A DNA stretch of 62,344 bases from Roseiarcus sp049509635 (GCA_049509635.1 JBEKZS010000003.1:1-62344); one strand, 5' to 3'. Shown: positions 1-9,373, counted from the stretch's first letter. Notes: generated by a model from the sequence alone, not told the origin. Program-made: numbers and translations.

Positions 1-506
1 GTGACGTCCTCGACCGAAACCTTGAATTCGTCGGCCAGGAAATGCCGGAAACGCGAGGAATCGAGGACGCCCGCCATGCCGACGACCTTGTGGGCGGGCA
101 GGCCGGACGCCTTCTGCAGCGCCCAGACCATGGCGTCGAGCGGATTGGTGATGCAGATGACGAAGGCGTCGGGCGCATGCGCCTTCAGGCCGGCCCCGAC
201 CGAATCCATCACCTTGAGATTGATGCCGAGCAGATCGTCGCGGCTCATGCCGGGCTTGCGCGGCACGCCGGCGGTGACGATGACGACGTCGGCGCCGGCG
301 ATTTCGGCGTAGGAGCTGGCGCCCGTCAGCTTGGCGTTGAACCCGTCGACCGGCGCGGATTCCGAGAGATCGAGCGCCTTGCCCTGCGGAATGCCGTCGA
401 CGATGTCGAACAGCACGATGTCGCCCAATTCCTTGAGCGCCGCCAGATGCGCCAGCGTGCCGCCGATCTGCCCGGCCCCGATCAGTGCAATCTTGCTGCG
501 CGCCAT
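1..506 (-). CDS. mdh: Malate dehydrogenase, N-terminal part (cut by window edge)
   Basis: Read on the minus strand from the ATG at 504-506, the frame stays open to the window edge, so only about the first 168 residues are present. The N-terminus MARSKIALIGAGQIGGTLAH is the Rossmann glycine-rich NAD-binding loop. Further on come VTAGVPRKPGMSRDDLL, with the substrate-binding arginines of the lactate/malate dehydrogenase mobile loop, and ITNPLDAMVW. The enzyme oxidises malate to oxaloacetate with NAD in the TCA cycle, in the cytoplasm. In many Alphaproteobacteria mdh begins the mdh-sucCD-sucAB cluster, which would lie beyond base 1. The catalytic histidine is outside the window. Identification is firm; the C-terminus is unseen. 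Confidence 0.95.
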   Translation of the reverse strand, partial: MARSKIALIGAGQIGGTLAHLAALKELGDIVLFDIVDGIPQGKALDLSESAPVDGFNAKLTGASSYAEIAGADVVIVTAGVPRKPGMSRDDLLGINLKVMDSVGAGLKAHAPDAFVICITNPLDAMVWALQKASGLPAHKVVGMAGVLDSSRFRHFLADEFKVSVEDV

Positions 507-837
507 GATCTTTCCGATCCTTGTGCGGAGACGGCTCCGCCACCCATTCGTCCAGACGTCCGCGTGCTTTCACTGCAACAAGGCGACGAGTTCAAGTCGG
601 ATTCTCGGCGAAGCCGCGCCGCCGGGACGCCGCCTGCCCCCCCTGCCGCCATAAAAACGCAATCAGGTCAGAATTCTGCGCCGATTGCGGGCCGGGATCT
701 GGCCGACCCGAACCACGTGAATTTGATCATCATAGTGACATATTTTGTCATATGTAACCACGGTTTCCGCCAGCGCCCCGGGGCGATCGCAGCGAATTCC
801 CGCCGCCGGCCGCCCTACCGCGGGAATCGGCGCGCGT
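507..837. other. Intergenic region upstream of mdh
   Basis: No convincing gene lies between the mdh start and the alkB stop. Most of it is GC-rich, but 715-760 is strikingly AT-rich and holds a perfect dyad (listed separately). This is the expected place for the mdh promoter. Confidence 0.5.
736..750. promoter_or_regulatory. TGACA-N5-TGTCA dyad upstream of mdh
   Basis: A perfect 5+5 inverted repeat with an AT-only 5-nt centre lies about 230 bp upstream of the mdh start, inside the only AT-rich patch of this gap. On the minus strand a TATGAT hexamer follows at 728-733, which could be a -10 element for mdh. No regulator can be named; the match to a promoter is weak at -35. Confidence 0.35.
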
Positions 838-1469
838 TCAGTCCGGCGCCGACACGCGCCGCAGCGTCAGATTGATCCGGCCGCCCGTTTTCAGCAGCGT
901 CGAGCCGCCGGGCAGGAGCCGGTCGACGCCGTGGAAGGCGAGCCGGGCCGGCCCGCCGAAGGTGAGGGCGTCGCCCGAATGCAGCCGGAACGAACGGGTC
1001 GCGTCGCCGCGCTGCGTCCCGCCGATGCGGAAGACGCAGGAGTCGCCGAGCGAAAGAGACAAGACCGGCGCCGACAGGTCGTGTTCGTCGCGGTCCTGAT
1101 GCAGCCCCATCCGCGCCGCCGGGTCGTAGACATTGACGAGGCAGGCCTCCGGCGGCGGGGCGCCGGCCGCCAGTTCGGCCCAGGCGCGGCGCGCAATCGC
1201 CGGAATCTCCGGCCACGGCGCGCCGGTGTCGGGGTGGCGGGGCTGGTAGCGATAGCCGCGCGCGTCGGAGACCCAGCCGAGCGGCCCGCAATTGGTCATC
1301 CGCACCGAAAACGGCTTGCCCGTGCGCGGCATGCGCGGCTGGAACAGCGGCGCCGCGGATATGATTTCGGCGAGCGCGTCCCGCAGCGCCTCCTGGGCGG
1401 CGCGATCGAGATAGCCCGGATAGTGCGCGACCCCCGGCGCGACGGCGACCGCAGCCAGCCCGGGTCGGC

Positions 1470-1473
<4 letters not shown>
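838..1473 (-). CDS. alkB: AlkB-type Fe(II)/2-oxoglutarate dioxygenase (nucleic acid demethylase)
   Basis: The 211-residue protein matches AlkB in length and carries the full catalytic set: H125 and D127 in MGLHQDRDE and H181 in LAFHGVDR bind iron, and R199 and R205 in GGRINLTLRR bind 2-oxoglutarate. Residues 57-75 (VRMTNCGPLGWVSD) match the nucleotide-recognition lid of bacterial AlkB. The family repairs 1-methyladenine and 3-methylcytosine in DNA or RNA by oxidative demethylation. The gene overlaps the end of gpmA by 4 bp, so it is probably translated after gpmA from one transcript. No Ada box or LexA-like site was noticed upstream, so control by an alkylation response cannot be claimed. Confidence 0.93.
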
Positions 1474-2099
<626 letters not shown>

Positions 2100-2130
2100 G
2101 GGTCACCGGGCTGGAGGCGTCGTGCCCGGC

Positions 2131-2167
2131 TAAAAAGCACGAAGCCCGCGCGGCGCCAAGCCGCGCG
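2131..2167 (-). terminator. Rho-independent terminator of rplY-pth
   Basis: On the minus strand, just after the pth stop codon, an 8-bp perfect stem (2147-2154 with 2160-2167, CGCGCGGC-type) and 5-nt loop are followed about 10 nt later by a TTTTT run (complement of 2132-2136). It is the clearest intrinsic terminator in the window. Confidence 0.65.
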
Positions 2168-2172
2168 AGGCG

Positions 2173-2769
2173 TCAGACCTCGGGCTTCTCGCCGAACCCG
2201 GCCGCCTCGATCGCCAGATGGACCTTGTTCTGGAAGCTCGCGTCCTGGCCGCGCGCGAGCAGGCCGGCGAAGCGCGCCACCGCCGCGCAGACCGCGCCGA
2301 CCCAGGCCATCTCCGCCTTGGCGAAATCGTTGAGCACGTAATTGTAGACGAGCGCCTTGTCGCCGGGATGGCCGATGCCGAGGCGGACGCGCTTGTAATC
2401 GTTGCCGACATGGGCGCTGATGGAGCGCAGGCCGTTGTGGCCGGCGTTGCCGCCGCCCACTTTCACGCGCACTCTGGCCGGGGCGAGGTCGAGTTCGTCA
2501 TGGACGACGACGACCCCGTCGAGCCCGATCTTGTGAAAGCGCATCGCCTCGCCGACGCTGCGGCCCGATTCGTTCATGAAGGTCTGGGGCGCCAGCAGGG
2601 CGACCCGCGCCTCGCCGATCAGCCCCTCGGCGACGGCGCCCTGGAAGCGCGCGCGGAACGGCCCGATGCGATGCTCGGCGGCGATCGCCTCGATCGCCAT
2701 GAAGCCGATGTTGTGGCGGTTTCTCGCGTGGCGCGCGCCGGGATTGCCGAGGCCTGCAATCAGCAGCAT
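2173..2769 (-). CDS. pth: Peptidyl-tRNA hydrolase
   Basis: The frame is open far upstream, but the product clearly begins at the ATG at 2767-2769 with MLLIAGLGNPGARHARNRHN, giving 198 residues, the normal size. Conserved family residues are visible: N10 in GLGNPG, catalytic H19 in NRHNIGF, QTFMNESGRSV, and the aspartate of VVVHDELDLAPARVRVK followed by GGNAGHNGLRSI. It releases peptides from prematurely dropped peptidyl-tRNA so the tRNA can be recycled. It follows rplY, the usual alphaproteobacterial order, but ychF, normally next in the same direction, here points away. A hairpin lies between rplY and pth and a strong terminator follows pth. Confidence 0.95.
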   Translation of the reverse strand: MLLIAGLGNPGARHARNRHNIGFMAIEAIAAEHRIGPFRARFQGAVAEGLIGEARVALLAPQTFMNESGRSVGEAMRFHKIGLDGVVVVHDELDLAPARVRVKVGGGNAGHNGLRSISAHVGNDYKRVRLGIGHPGDKALVYNYVLNDFAKAEMAWVGAVCAAVARFAGLLARGQDASFQNKVHLAIEAAGFGEKPEV

Positions 2770-2786
2770 GGACGGCCCCTCGGGGG

Positions 2787-2820
2787 CGAGGCCCGCCCGC
2801 TCGGTTGCGGACGGGCCTCG
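2787..2820 (-). terminator. Intercistronic hairpin between rplY and pth
   Basis: A 9-bp perfect stem (2787-2795 with 2812-2820, CGAGGCCCG/CGGGCCTCG) encloses a second stem CCGC/GCGG and a TCGGTT loop. It lies between the rplY stop and the pth start. There is no T-tract on either strand, so it may act as a partial terminator, an mRNA-stabilising stem or a Rho-linked pause rather than a full intrinsic terminator. Confidence 0.45.
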
Positions 2821-2843
2821 GAGAAGCGCGGCGGCGCCGGCCC

Positions 2844-3569
2844 TTACTTCTTGGCGGCGGGCGCCTTGGCCGGGGCCGCCGCGCCCTTGGCGGCGGCGGG
2901 CGCGCCCTTGGCGGGCGCCGCGCCGGCGGCCGGGGCGACCGCGCCGGCGGCCGGCGCGCCCGACGTGACGGCGGCGGCCGGGGCCGGCGTTTCGTCCTTG
3001 TAGACAGTCGGAGGGACCACGGTGACGATCGTCAGATCGGTCTTGGTGTTCACCGGCTTGCAGCCGTCGGGAAGCGTGATCGTCGAGACATGCACCGAAT
3101 CGTGGAAATCGAGGCCGGCGAGGCTGATCGTGACGGAATCGGGGATGGCGTCGGCGGGGGCCCAGAGCTCGAGCGAATGCAGCACCAGATTGACCGCGCC
3201 GCCCTTCTTCACGCCCGGAGACTGGTCCTGGTCGATGACGTGCACGGGGGTCTGGATGCGCACGCGCGAGCCCGCCTTCAGACGCAGGAAGTCGACGTGC
3301 AGCGGCCGGTCGTTGACGACGTCGAGTTGATAGTCGCGCGGGAGGACCCGCTCCTTCCGGCCCGCAATGTCGAGCTCGAAAATGGTCGTCAGGAAATGAC
3401 CGGCGTAGACCAGCTTGTTGAGATCCTTGAAATCGACCGAGATCGGCTCGGGCGATTCGCCGCCGCCGTAGATCACGCCAGGCACGCGGCCATCGCGGCG
3501 AACGGAACGGGCGGCCCCCTTGCCGCTCCCGTTGCGCGCCACGGCCGCGAGTTGCTTCGTCGCCGCCAT
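2844..3569 (-). CDS. rplY: 50S ribosomal protein L25/general stress protein Ctc
   Basis: The chosen ATG (3567-3569) gives 241 residues beginning MAATKQLAAVARNGSGKGAA. It is preceded by GAAGGA at good spacing; another ATG three codons upstream is less likely. The N-terminal 5S rRNA-binding domain (RRDGRVPGVIYGGGE...) is followed by the TL5/CTC C-terminal beta domain (DQDQSPGVKKGGAVNLVLH..., ...DSVTISLAGLDFHDSVHVSTITLPDG). The last ~45 residues are an Ala/Pro/Lys-rich tail with no predicted fold. The protein binds 5S rRNA in the central protuberance of the 50S subunit. It is first in an rplY-pth transcript; its promoter must lie in the long gap shared with divergent ychF. Confidence 0.94.
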   Translation of the reverse strand: MAATKQLAAVARNGSGKGAARSVRRDGRVPGVIYGGGESPEPISVDFKDLNKLVYAGHFLTTIFELDIAGRKERVLPRDYQLDVVNDRPLHVDFLRLKAGSRVRIQTPVHVIDQDQSPGVKKGGAVNLVLHSLELWAPADAIPDSVTISLAGLDFHDSVHVSTITLPDGCKPVNTKTDLTIVTVVPPTVYKDETPAPAAAVTSGAPAAGAVAPAAGAAPAKGAPAAAKGAAAPAKAPAAKK

Positions 3570-4122
3570 GTCGAACATTCCTTCGGGTTGAGCGCGCCCG
3601 GCCTCCAGGGGTGTCGGATTGAGCGCGGAAGCGCGGCTTATAGGGGCGGGCGGCCGCGCGCGCAAGTTCCGGATCGGCGCGGGCGCGGCGGCGCGAACGA
3701 ATCATCGTCTTGGAGGCGGGGCTGCCCTATGCTCGGCGAATCGGATGGAATCGGGCGGATGGATTCAAAGCGAAGAAATACGGAGCGCGGCAATTCCGTC
3801 CGGTTCGATCGCAAGTTGGTCGGCGATGGCGCGCGCGGCAGCGAGGCGCCGGCAGACCGCAACGACGCGGCCCCGCGGGGCGCCCGCCCGGGGGCCGGCG
3901 CCGTCGGTGCGCGATCGAGGGTGACTTGGCAGGGATTTGTCGACTGGATGACGGCGCGCAACGCCTGAAACGCGCAGCGCCGCCGCCCGCGGCGCCGGAG
4001 TGCGTCGCGACGCCGGCCCGGACCGGATCGAATCGCCCGCGCAGCGCGTTGCGCGCTTGCCTTTTCGCGCGCCGCCCCGCATAGCGCGACCCGAAATCGG
4101 CAAGAGGCGAGGGCGCCATCGG
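3570..4122. other. Divergent intergenic region between rplY and ychF
   Basis: This 553-bp gap separates two divergently transcribed core genes. Open frames occur on both strands but none has a ribosome binding site plus recognisable protein sequence. It should hold the promoters of both rplY-pth and ychF. I see no RNA gene motif. Confidence 0.4.
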
Positions 4123-5220
4123 ATGGGCTTCAAATGCGGCATCGTCGGCCTTCCCAACGTGGGCAAGTCGACGCTCTTCAACGCGCTCACGCAGACGGCG
4201 GCGGCCCAGGCGGCCAACTACCCCTTCTGCACGATCGAACCCAATGTCGGCGACGTCGCCGTCCCCGACGCCCGCCTCGCGACGCTCGCCGAGATCGCCG
4301 CATCCAAGGAGATCATCCCGACCCGCCTGACCTTCGTCGACATCGCCGGCCTCGTGCGCGGCGCCTCGAAGGGCGAGGGCCTCGGCAACCAGTTTCTCGC
4401 CAACATCCGCGAATGCGATGCGATCGCCCATGTCGTGCGCTGTTTCGAAGACGGCGACATCACTCATGTCGAGGGGCGGATCGATCCCGTCTCCGACATC
4501 GAGACGATCGAAACCGAGCTGATGCTGGCCGATCTCGACAGTCTCGAGCGGCGGCTGGTCCAGATCGAGAAGAAGGCCAAAGGCGCCGACAAGGAGGCCA
4601 AGGAGACGCTGGCGCTCGTCAACCGCTGCCTCGCCGAGCTGCGCGAGGGACGGCCGGCGCGGCTCGCGGACGTCGGCCCGGAGGAGCGGCGGCTGTTTCA
4701 GGGCCTCGGGCTGCTCTCATCCAAGCCCGTACTCTACGTCTGCAACGTCGAGGAGGCCTGCGCCGACCGGGGCAACGCCTTTTCCGAGCGCGTGCGCGAA
4801 CGGGCGGCGCGCGAAGGCGCGATCGCCGTCGTAGTGTCGGCGAAGATCGAGAGCGAAATCGCGGTGCTGCCCCAGGCCGATCAGAAGGACTATCTGGAGG
4901 CGGTCGGCCTCGACGAGCCCGGGCTCAACCGGGTCATCCGCGCGGGCTACGCGCTGCTGCATCTCGTCACCTTCTTCACCGTCGGCCCCAAGGAGGCGCG
5001 CGCTTGGACGGTCGAGAAGGGGGCGCGCGCGCCGCAAGCGGCGGGCGTCATTCACACCGATTTCGAGAAGGGCTTCATCCGGGCGGAGACGATCGCCTTC
5101 GATGATTACGTCGCGGGGCGCGGCGAATCGGGGGCGCGCGAGGCGGGCAAGTTCCGGCTCGAAGGCAAGGACTACGTCGTCGCGGACGGGGACGTGCTTC
5201 ATTTCAGATTCGCCACCTGA
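4123..5220 (+). CDS. ychF: Redox-regulated P-loop ATPase YchF (Obg family)
   Basis: The product is 365 residues from the ATG at 4123, preceded by AGAGGCGAGGG; the open frame further upstream is not part of the family. Motifs in order: GLPNVGKSTLFNALT (P-loop), switch region VGDVAVPDARL, DIAGLVRGASKGEGLGNQFL (Walker B/G3), and CNVEE in place of NKxD, the substitution that makes YchF favour ATP over GTP. The C-terminus has the TGS-like segment ending GKDYVVADGDVLHFRF. YchF binds ribosomes and affects oxidative-stress responses. The two MaoC genes follow closely on the same strand, a common alphaproteobacterial arrangement. Confidence 0.95.
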   Translation: MGFKCGIVGLPNVGKSTLFNALTQTAAAQAANYPFCTIEPNVGDVAVPDARLATLAEIAASKEIIPTRLTFVDIAGLVRGASKGEGLGNQFLANIRECDAIAHVVRCFEDGDITHVEGRIDPVSDIETIETELMLADLDSLERRLVQIEKKAKGADKEAKETLALVNRCLAELREGRPARLADVGPEERRLFQGLGLLSSKPVLYVCNVEEACADRGNAFSERVRERAAREGAIAVVVSAKIESEIAVLPQADQKDYLEAVGLDEPGLNRVIRAGYALLHLVTFFTVGPKEARAWTVEKGARAPQAAGVIHTDFEKGFIRAETIAFDDYVAGRGESGAREAGKFRLEGKDYVVADGDVLHFRFAT

Positions 5221-5241
5221 CGCGCCGAGGGGACCGCCGCG

Positions 5242-5709
5242 ATGAGCCTGCTGTATTTCGAGGATTTCCCGCCGGGCGAGATCGTCCGCTACGGCGACGT
5301 CGAGGTCTCCGCGATCCAGATCAAGGAATTCGCCGAGCAGTTCGATCCGCAGCCGTTTCATCTCGACGAGGTCGCGGCGCGCGACACCCAGGCAGGCGGC
5401 CTGATCGCGTCGGGCTGGCACACCGCGGCGATGCTGATGCGGATGAACTGCGATCATTTCCTCAACCGGTCGACCTCGCAGGGCGGCCCGGGGATCGCGG
5501 AAGTCAATTGGCTGCGGCCGGTGCGGCCTGGCGATCGCCTGTCGGTGCGACGCACGACGCTCGATGCGCGCCCGTCGGCCTCCCGGCCGGAAATCGGCAT
5601 CGTCGACTTCTCGTTCGAGGTCCTCAACCACCTCGGCGAAATTGCCATGACCCAGAAGAACGTGATTCTGTTCAAGCGCCGCCCGCCCGCCGACGGGCCG
5701 GCGCCATGA
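5242..5709 (+). CDS. MaoC-like hotdog dehydratase/hydratase (first of a pair)
   Basis: This 155-residue single-domain hotdog protein carries the (R)-hydratase signature FDPQPFHLDE, in which the aspartate and histidine act on acyl thioester substrates. GGLIASGWHTAAMLMRM follows, then the strand-rich core EVNWLRPVRPGDRLSVR. Such proteins hydrate enoyl-CoA or dehydrate 3-hydroxyacyl-CoA; the exact substrate is not evident. It begins 22 bp after ychF. Its stop codon overlaps the start of the second MaoC protein as ATGA, so the two are translationally coupled and may form a heterodimer, as paired MaoC proteins often do. Confidence 0.88.
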   Translation: MSLLYFEDFPPGEIVRYGDVEVSAIQIKEFAEQFDPQPFHLDEVAARDTQAGGLIASGWHTAAMLMRMNCDHFLNRSTSQGGPGIAEVNWLRPVRPGDRLSVRRTTLDARPSASRPEIGIVDFSFEVLNHLGEIAMTQKNVILFKRRPPADGPAP

Positions 5710-6182
5710 GCCTGTATTTCGAGGACATCCGGGTCGGCGACACGAGCCCGCTCGGCGCCCACACCTTCACCCGCGAGGGCATCGTCGCCTTCGCGTCGCT
5801 CTACGACCCGCAGCCCTTCCATCTGAGCGACGAGGGCGGCAGGGCGTCGATGTACGGCGGCCTCATCGCGTCGGGCTGGCACACGGCGAGCGTCTGCATG
5901 CGGCTTCTGGTCGACCGGCGCGACCACGTCAGGGCGAAGCGCGCCGCGCTCGGAGAGCCTCTGCCCAAGCTCGGCGTCTCCCCGGGCTTTCGCGACATGC
6001 GATGGCCGGCCCCCGTATTCGCCGGCGACACCGTGGTCTTTTCGAGCCGCATCGAGGCGGCGCGCGCCACCAAAAGCCCGCAATGGGGACTCGTCACGAG
6101 CCGCCAGATCGGGCTGAACCAGCACGGCGCGGAGGTTTTCGAGTTCACGAGCCTGCTGTTCTGCGAACGACGGCCCGACTGA
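5706..6182 (+). CDS. MaoC-like hotdog dehydratase/hydratase (second of a pair)
   Basis: The 158-residue product begins MSLYFEDIRVGDTSPLGAHT at an ATG inside the ATGA overlap with the preceding gene. It keeps the active-site pattern YDPQPFHLSDE and GGLIASGWHTASVCMRLL. It has a longer loop (residues 83-100) than its partner before RDMRWPAPVFAGDTVVF. The two proteins are clearly paralogues from a tandem duplication. The shared motif suggests hydratase activity on CoA thioesters in the cytoplasm; the substrate is unknown. It is the last gene of the ychF group; a 331-bp gap follows. Confidence 0.88.
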   Translation: MSLYFEDIRVGDTSPLGAHTFTREGIVAFASLYDPQPFHLSDEGGRASMYGGLIASGWHTASVCMRLLVDRRDHVRAKRAALGEPLPKLGVSPGFRDMRWPAPVFAGDTVVFSSRIEAARATKSPQWGLVTSRQIGLNQHGAEVFEFTSLLFCERRPD

Positions 6183-6513
6183 ACGGCCAGCCCGTCAGAT
6201 CCGGAGCCCGGGCTCCGGACCGCCCAGCAAGATGGTCGGAGCGCGCCCCTCGACCAGGTGGCGGGATCGCGGGCGGTTTCGATTCAACCGGTCGATGGAG
6301 AAGCGGCGTCGCCGCTGAATATCGGCCCACGGACCGGGTCCGCGCCGACGTCAAGGGCTATGTCCGGCAACGTGTCGATGTTATTAACAGTTTTTTACAT
6401 TTGCGGAACTGATTCGCTGTCCGGTCCGGTCCCGCTGGCGGGCTTCCAACCGGGGAGCGAGGGTTCGGAGCCCTCGCGGGCGGGCGCGGGGTTTCCGGCC
6501 GGACCCGGTCGAC
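6183..6513. other. Intergenic region upstream of the hybrid histidine kinase
   Basis: No gene is supported here. The only compositional feature is an AT-rich patch at about 6378-6405 containing the TTAAC-AG-TTTTTT motif listed separately. The rest is GC-rich with no obvious terminator for the MaoC pair. Confidence 0.4.
6384..6399 (+). promoter_or_regulatory. CtrA-box-like motif upstream of the hybrid histidine kinase
   Basis: TTAA-N7-TTACA, written TTAAC-AG-TTTTTT-ACA, lies about 115 bp before the kinase start and points toward it. The CtrA consensus is TTAA-N7-TTAAC; the second half has two mismatches. Nearly the same string is found upstream of the PodJ-like gene, which is why it is listed. 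Confidence 0.35.
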
Positions 6514-9003
6514 ATGGAGGGAGACGTGCTGAAGCAGCGGCCCGCAGGCACGATCGCAGGCGAGACGCCGCGCGGGAAAGCCGCCATCGACGAACCCGTC
6601 AAACTGCCGCGCAGGCGGGAGGGGAAAGGACCGGTCGCGCCAGCCTCCGCTCAGGAACCGCGCCCGAACCAGGCGCCGATCAAATCGGGACGGGACGATT
6701 CGGGCGACGGCGGCTTGCTGGCGGCCCTGCCGATCGCGGTCTACCGGACCGACGCGGACGGATGGATCGAATGCTTCAACCCCGCCGCGGCCCAGCTCTG
6801 GGGCCGTCCGCCGCAAGCGGAAGGCAGCCGCTGGTGTGGCGCCTGGCGTCTGTATCGCCCCGACGGACGCGCGATAGCCCCCGAGGACTCGCCGACGGCG
6901 ATCGCGCTCCGGGACGGGGCGCCGAGCCGCGGGATCGAAACCCTGATCGAGCGACCGGACGGGACCCGGGTCACGGTCCTCAACTACCCGACCCCGTTGC
7001 GCGACGCCTCCGGACGGATCGTCGGGGCGATCAACGCGCTGGCCGATGTCGACGACCGCAACGGCGCGGCGACCGAGGCCCAGCGGCTCGCCGCGATCGT
7101 CGAGGGCTCCGAAGACGCGATCATCAGCAAGGGTCTCGACGGCGTCGTGACATCCTGGAATCCGGGGGCGACACGGATTTTCGGCTATACTGCGCAGGAG
7201 ATGGTCGGGCAGCCGATCGCACGGATCGTCCCCCTGGAAGCGCAGGAGGAGGAAAAGCGGATGCTCGTCAGGCTCGCCCAGGGCGAGCGGATCGACCATT
7301 TCGATACGGTCCGAGTCGCCAGGGATGGCCGACGGATCGCCATCTCGCTGACGGTTTCACCGCTGCGCGACGCCGCCGGGCACGTCGTCGGCGCCTCCAA
7401 GGTGGCGCGCGACGTGACCGAGCGAAAGCTGGCCGAGGAAACGCTGCGCAAGGCGACCGAAGAGGCCAACCAGATGCGACTGGATGCGGAGCGTGCGAAC
7501 CGCGCCAAGACGGACTTTCTGGCCATGATGAGCCACGAAATCCGCACCCCGCTCAACAGCATCAGCGGCTTCGTCGATCTCCTGTCGAACACGACCGAAC
7601 TGACCCCGAAACAGCGCCGCTACGCCGGTCTGGTGCGGGCGGCCAACGCCGCGCTGCTGACGATCGTCAACGACATTCTCGACTTCTCGAAGGTCGAAGC
7701 CGGCAAGCTCGATCTCGACAACCGCCCTTTCTCTCCGGCGGCTCTGATCGCCGATACCGTCGAGATCGTCCGGCCGACCGCCGCGGCGAACAAGCTCGTT
7801 CTGACGTGCGCCGTCGATCCCGGCGTGCCGGTATGGGTCGTCGGCGACCACGCGCGGTTGCGTCAGATCCTGCTCAACCTGCTCAACAACGCGGTCAAGT
7901 TCACCGAGACGGGCTCGATCGCGGTCGAGGCAAAACCGCAAACCGAAGCGGACGGCAGGAACAGGATTCGCTTTTCGGTCGCCGACACCGGCGTCGGCGT
8001 CACCGCCGAGCAGAAGGATCGGCTATTCGAGAAGTTTTCCCAGGCTGACAATTCGATCAGCCGCCGGCACGGCGGCACGGGCCTCGGGCTGGCGATCTGC
8101 AAGCGGCTCGTCGCGCTGATGGAGGGCGAGATCGGGATCGACAGCGAGGTCGGCAAGGGCTCGACCGTCTGGTTCACCGCATCGATGCCGCCGGCTCCGA
8201 AACCCGCGCCGGCGCCGGACGTCAAGGCGCAGCCCCGCAATCCAGCGAGCCAGAAGGCGCGAATCCTCGTCATCGACGATATCGACACCAATCTCGAGAT
8301 CGTGGAGGCCTACCTCGAGGACAACGGCTATCTGGTGGATTGCGTCGGCAGCGGACTCGAAGCGATCCAGATGCTCGGCGGCAAGCCCTACGATCTCATC
8401 TTGATGGACATCCAGATGCCGGTGATGGACGGCGTCGCCGCCACGAAGCGAATCCGCGCGCTGCCGCCGCCGATCGGGGACATCCCGATCATCGCCATGA
8501 CGGGCAACGTCCTGCCGCAGCAGGTGCGCTCATTCCTCGACGCCGGGATGAACGATCATGTCGGCAAGCCGATCGAGCGCGCCAAGCTCTACAACAACAT
8601 CCTGCGCTGGCTGCCGAGGGCCGACGCCGCCAAGCAGCGCCCGTCGTCTCACGCGCCGACGTTCGACCGGCTCAGGCTCGAAGAATTCGTCCTCGTCGTC
8701 GGCGCCGAGAAGGCGGAGCGGATCGCCGACAAATTTCTCGTCAGCCTCACCGATGCGTTCGCGTCGAACTTCGTCGAGGCGCGGCTGGAGGCGCACGGGT
8801 TGATCAACACATCGGGCGTTTTCGGCCTCGATCGTTTCGTCGCGGCCTGCCGCCGCGCGATGGACATCCCGCCGTCCGACGACGCGGAGCGCGAACGCGT
8901 GGCGCTCGACGAACTGCGCAGGGCGCAGAAGGCGGCCCGCCACACATTGACGACCCAGATCATGCCGAGGCTGCACGGCGCGGCTCTGCGCCCGGCAGTC
9001 TGA
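6514..9003 (+). CDS. Hybrid sensor histidine kinase (PAS-PAS-HisKA-HATPase-REC-Hpt)
   Basis: The 829-residue cytoplasmic protein lacks membrane segments. Two PAS domains (about 70-175 and 190-310, the second with IVEGSEDAIISKGLDGVVTSW) precede a HisKA domain with phosphoacceptor H341 in MMSHEIRTPLNSI. The HATPase domain has N-box LLNLLNNAVKF and G-boxes ADTGVGV and GGTGLGLAICKRLV. The receiver has D632 in LILMDIQMPVMDG. The C-terminus looks like a degenerate Hpt domain with H761 in EAHGLINTSG. Thus all phosphorelay modules are in one chain, and it probably passes phosphate to a separate response regulator not seen nearby. A GTG at 6526, preceded by GGAGG, may be the true start. A CtrA-like motif lies upstream. 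Confidence 0.9.
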   Translation: MEGDVLKQRPAGTIAGETPRGKAAIDEPVKLPRRREGKGPVAPASAQEPRPNQAPIKSGRDDSGDGGLLAALPIAVYRTDADGWIECFNPAAAQLWGRPPQAEGSRWCGAWRLYRPDGRAIAPEDSPTAIALRDGAPSRGIETLIERPDGTRVTVLNYPTPLRDASGRIVGAINALADVDDRNGAATEAQRLAAIVEGSEDAIISKGLDGVVTSWNPGATRIFGYTAQEMVGQPIARIVPLEAQEEEKRMLVRLAQGERIDHFDTVRVARDGRRIAISLTVSPLRDAAGHVVGASKVARDVTERKLAEETLRKATEEANQMRLDAERANRAKTDFLAMMSHEIRTPLNSISGFVDLLSNTTELTPKQRRYAGLVRAANAALLTIVNDILDFSKVEAGKLDLDNRPFSPAALIADTVEIVRPTAAANKLVLTCAVDPGVPVWVVGDHARLRQILLNLLNNAVKFTETGSIAVEAKPQTEADGRNRIRFSVADTGVGVTAEQKDRLFEKFSQADNSISRRHGGTGLGLAICKRLVALMEGEIGIDSEVGKGSTVWFTASMPPAPKPAPAPDVKAQPRNPASQKARILVIDDIDTNLEIVEAYLEDNGYLVDCVGSGLEAIQMLGGKPYDLILMDIQMPVMDGVAATKRIRALPPPIGDIPIIAMTGNVLPQQVRSFLDAGMNDHVGKPIERAKLYNNILRWLPRADAAKQRPSSHAPTFDRLRLEEFVLVVGAEKAERIADKFLVSLTDAFASNFVEARLEAHGLINTSGVFGLDRFVAACRRAMDIPPSDDAERERVALDELRRAQKAARHTLTTQIMPRLHGAALRPAV

Positions 9004-9373
9004 GGATTGCACCTCGGATCCGGCTCGACCCCCGCCGGTCAGGCGGCTCCGTCGCGACCGAAATATCCAAGGGGGCGCCCGTTCGGCGGTTCGCACGCGT
9101 TCGACGCGGCGGGATGCGACCGATTCCCATCCCGCCGCGCGATCGGCGTTTCGTCCCCAGACCGCGGCCGCCATCTCAGGGCAGTTCCGCCAGAATAGGC
9201 TAGAGCAATCGCCCAGGGCCGGAAAGTCAGGGAAAATACCTATACGCCCAGCGCCCGCGCGCAGATCCACGACCCCGCGAGTCCCTCCGCTTCACCTGGT
9301 CCAAGCCGGGCGTCGCGCCACCCTGCGCTGCTTCGGCCGGATTCGACGGTCGACACCGGCGGCCCCGCTCCGG
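9004..9373. other. Convergent intergenic region, nothing recognised
   Basis: This 370-bp gap lies between the 3' ends of the kinase gene (plus) and the CpdB-like gene (minus). I see no gene, no strong hairpin with a T-tract and no repeat. Any frames here are short and lack a ribosome binding site. Confidence 0.4.
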
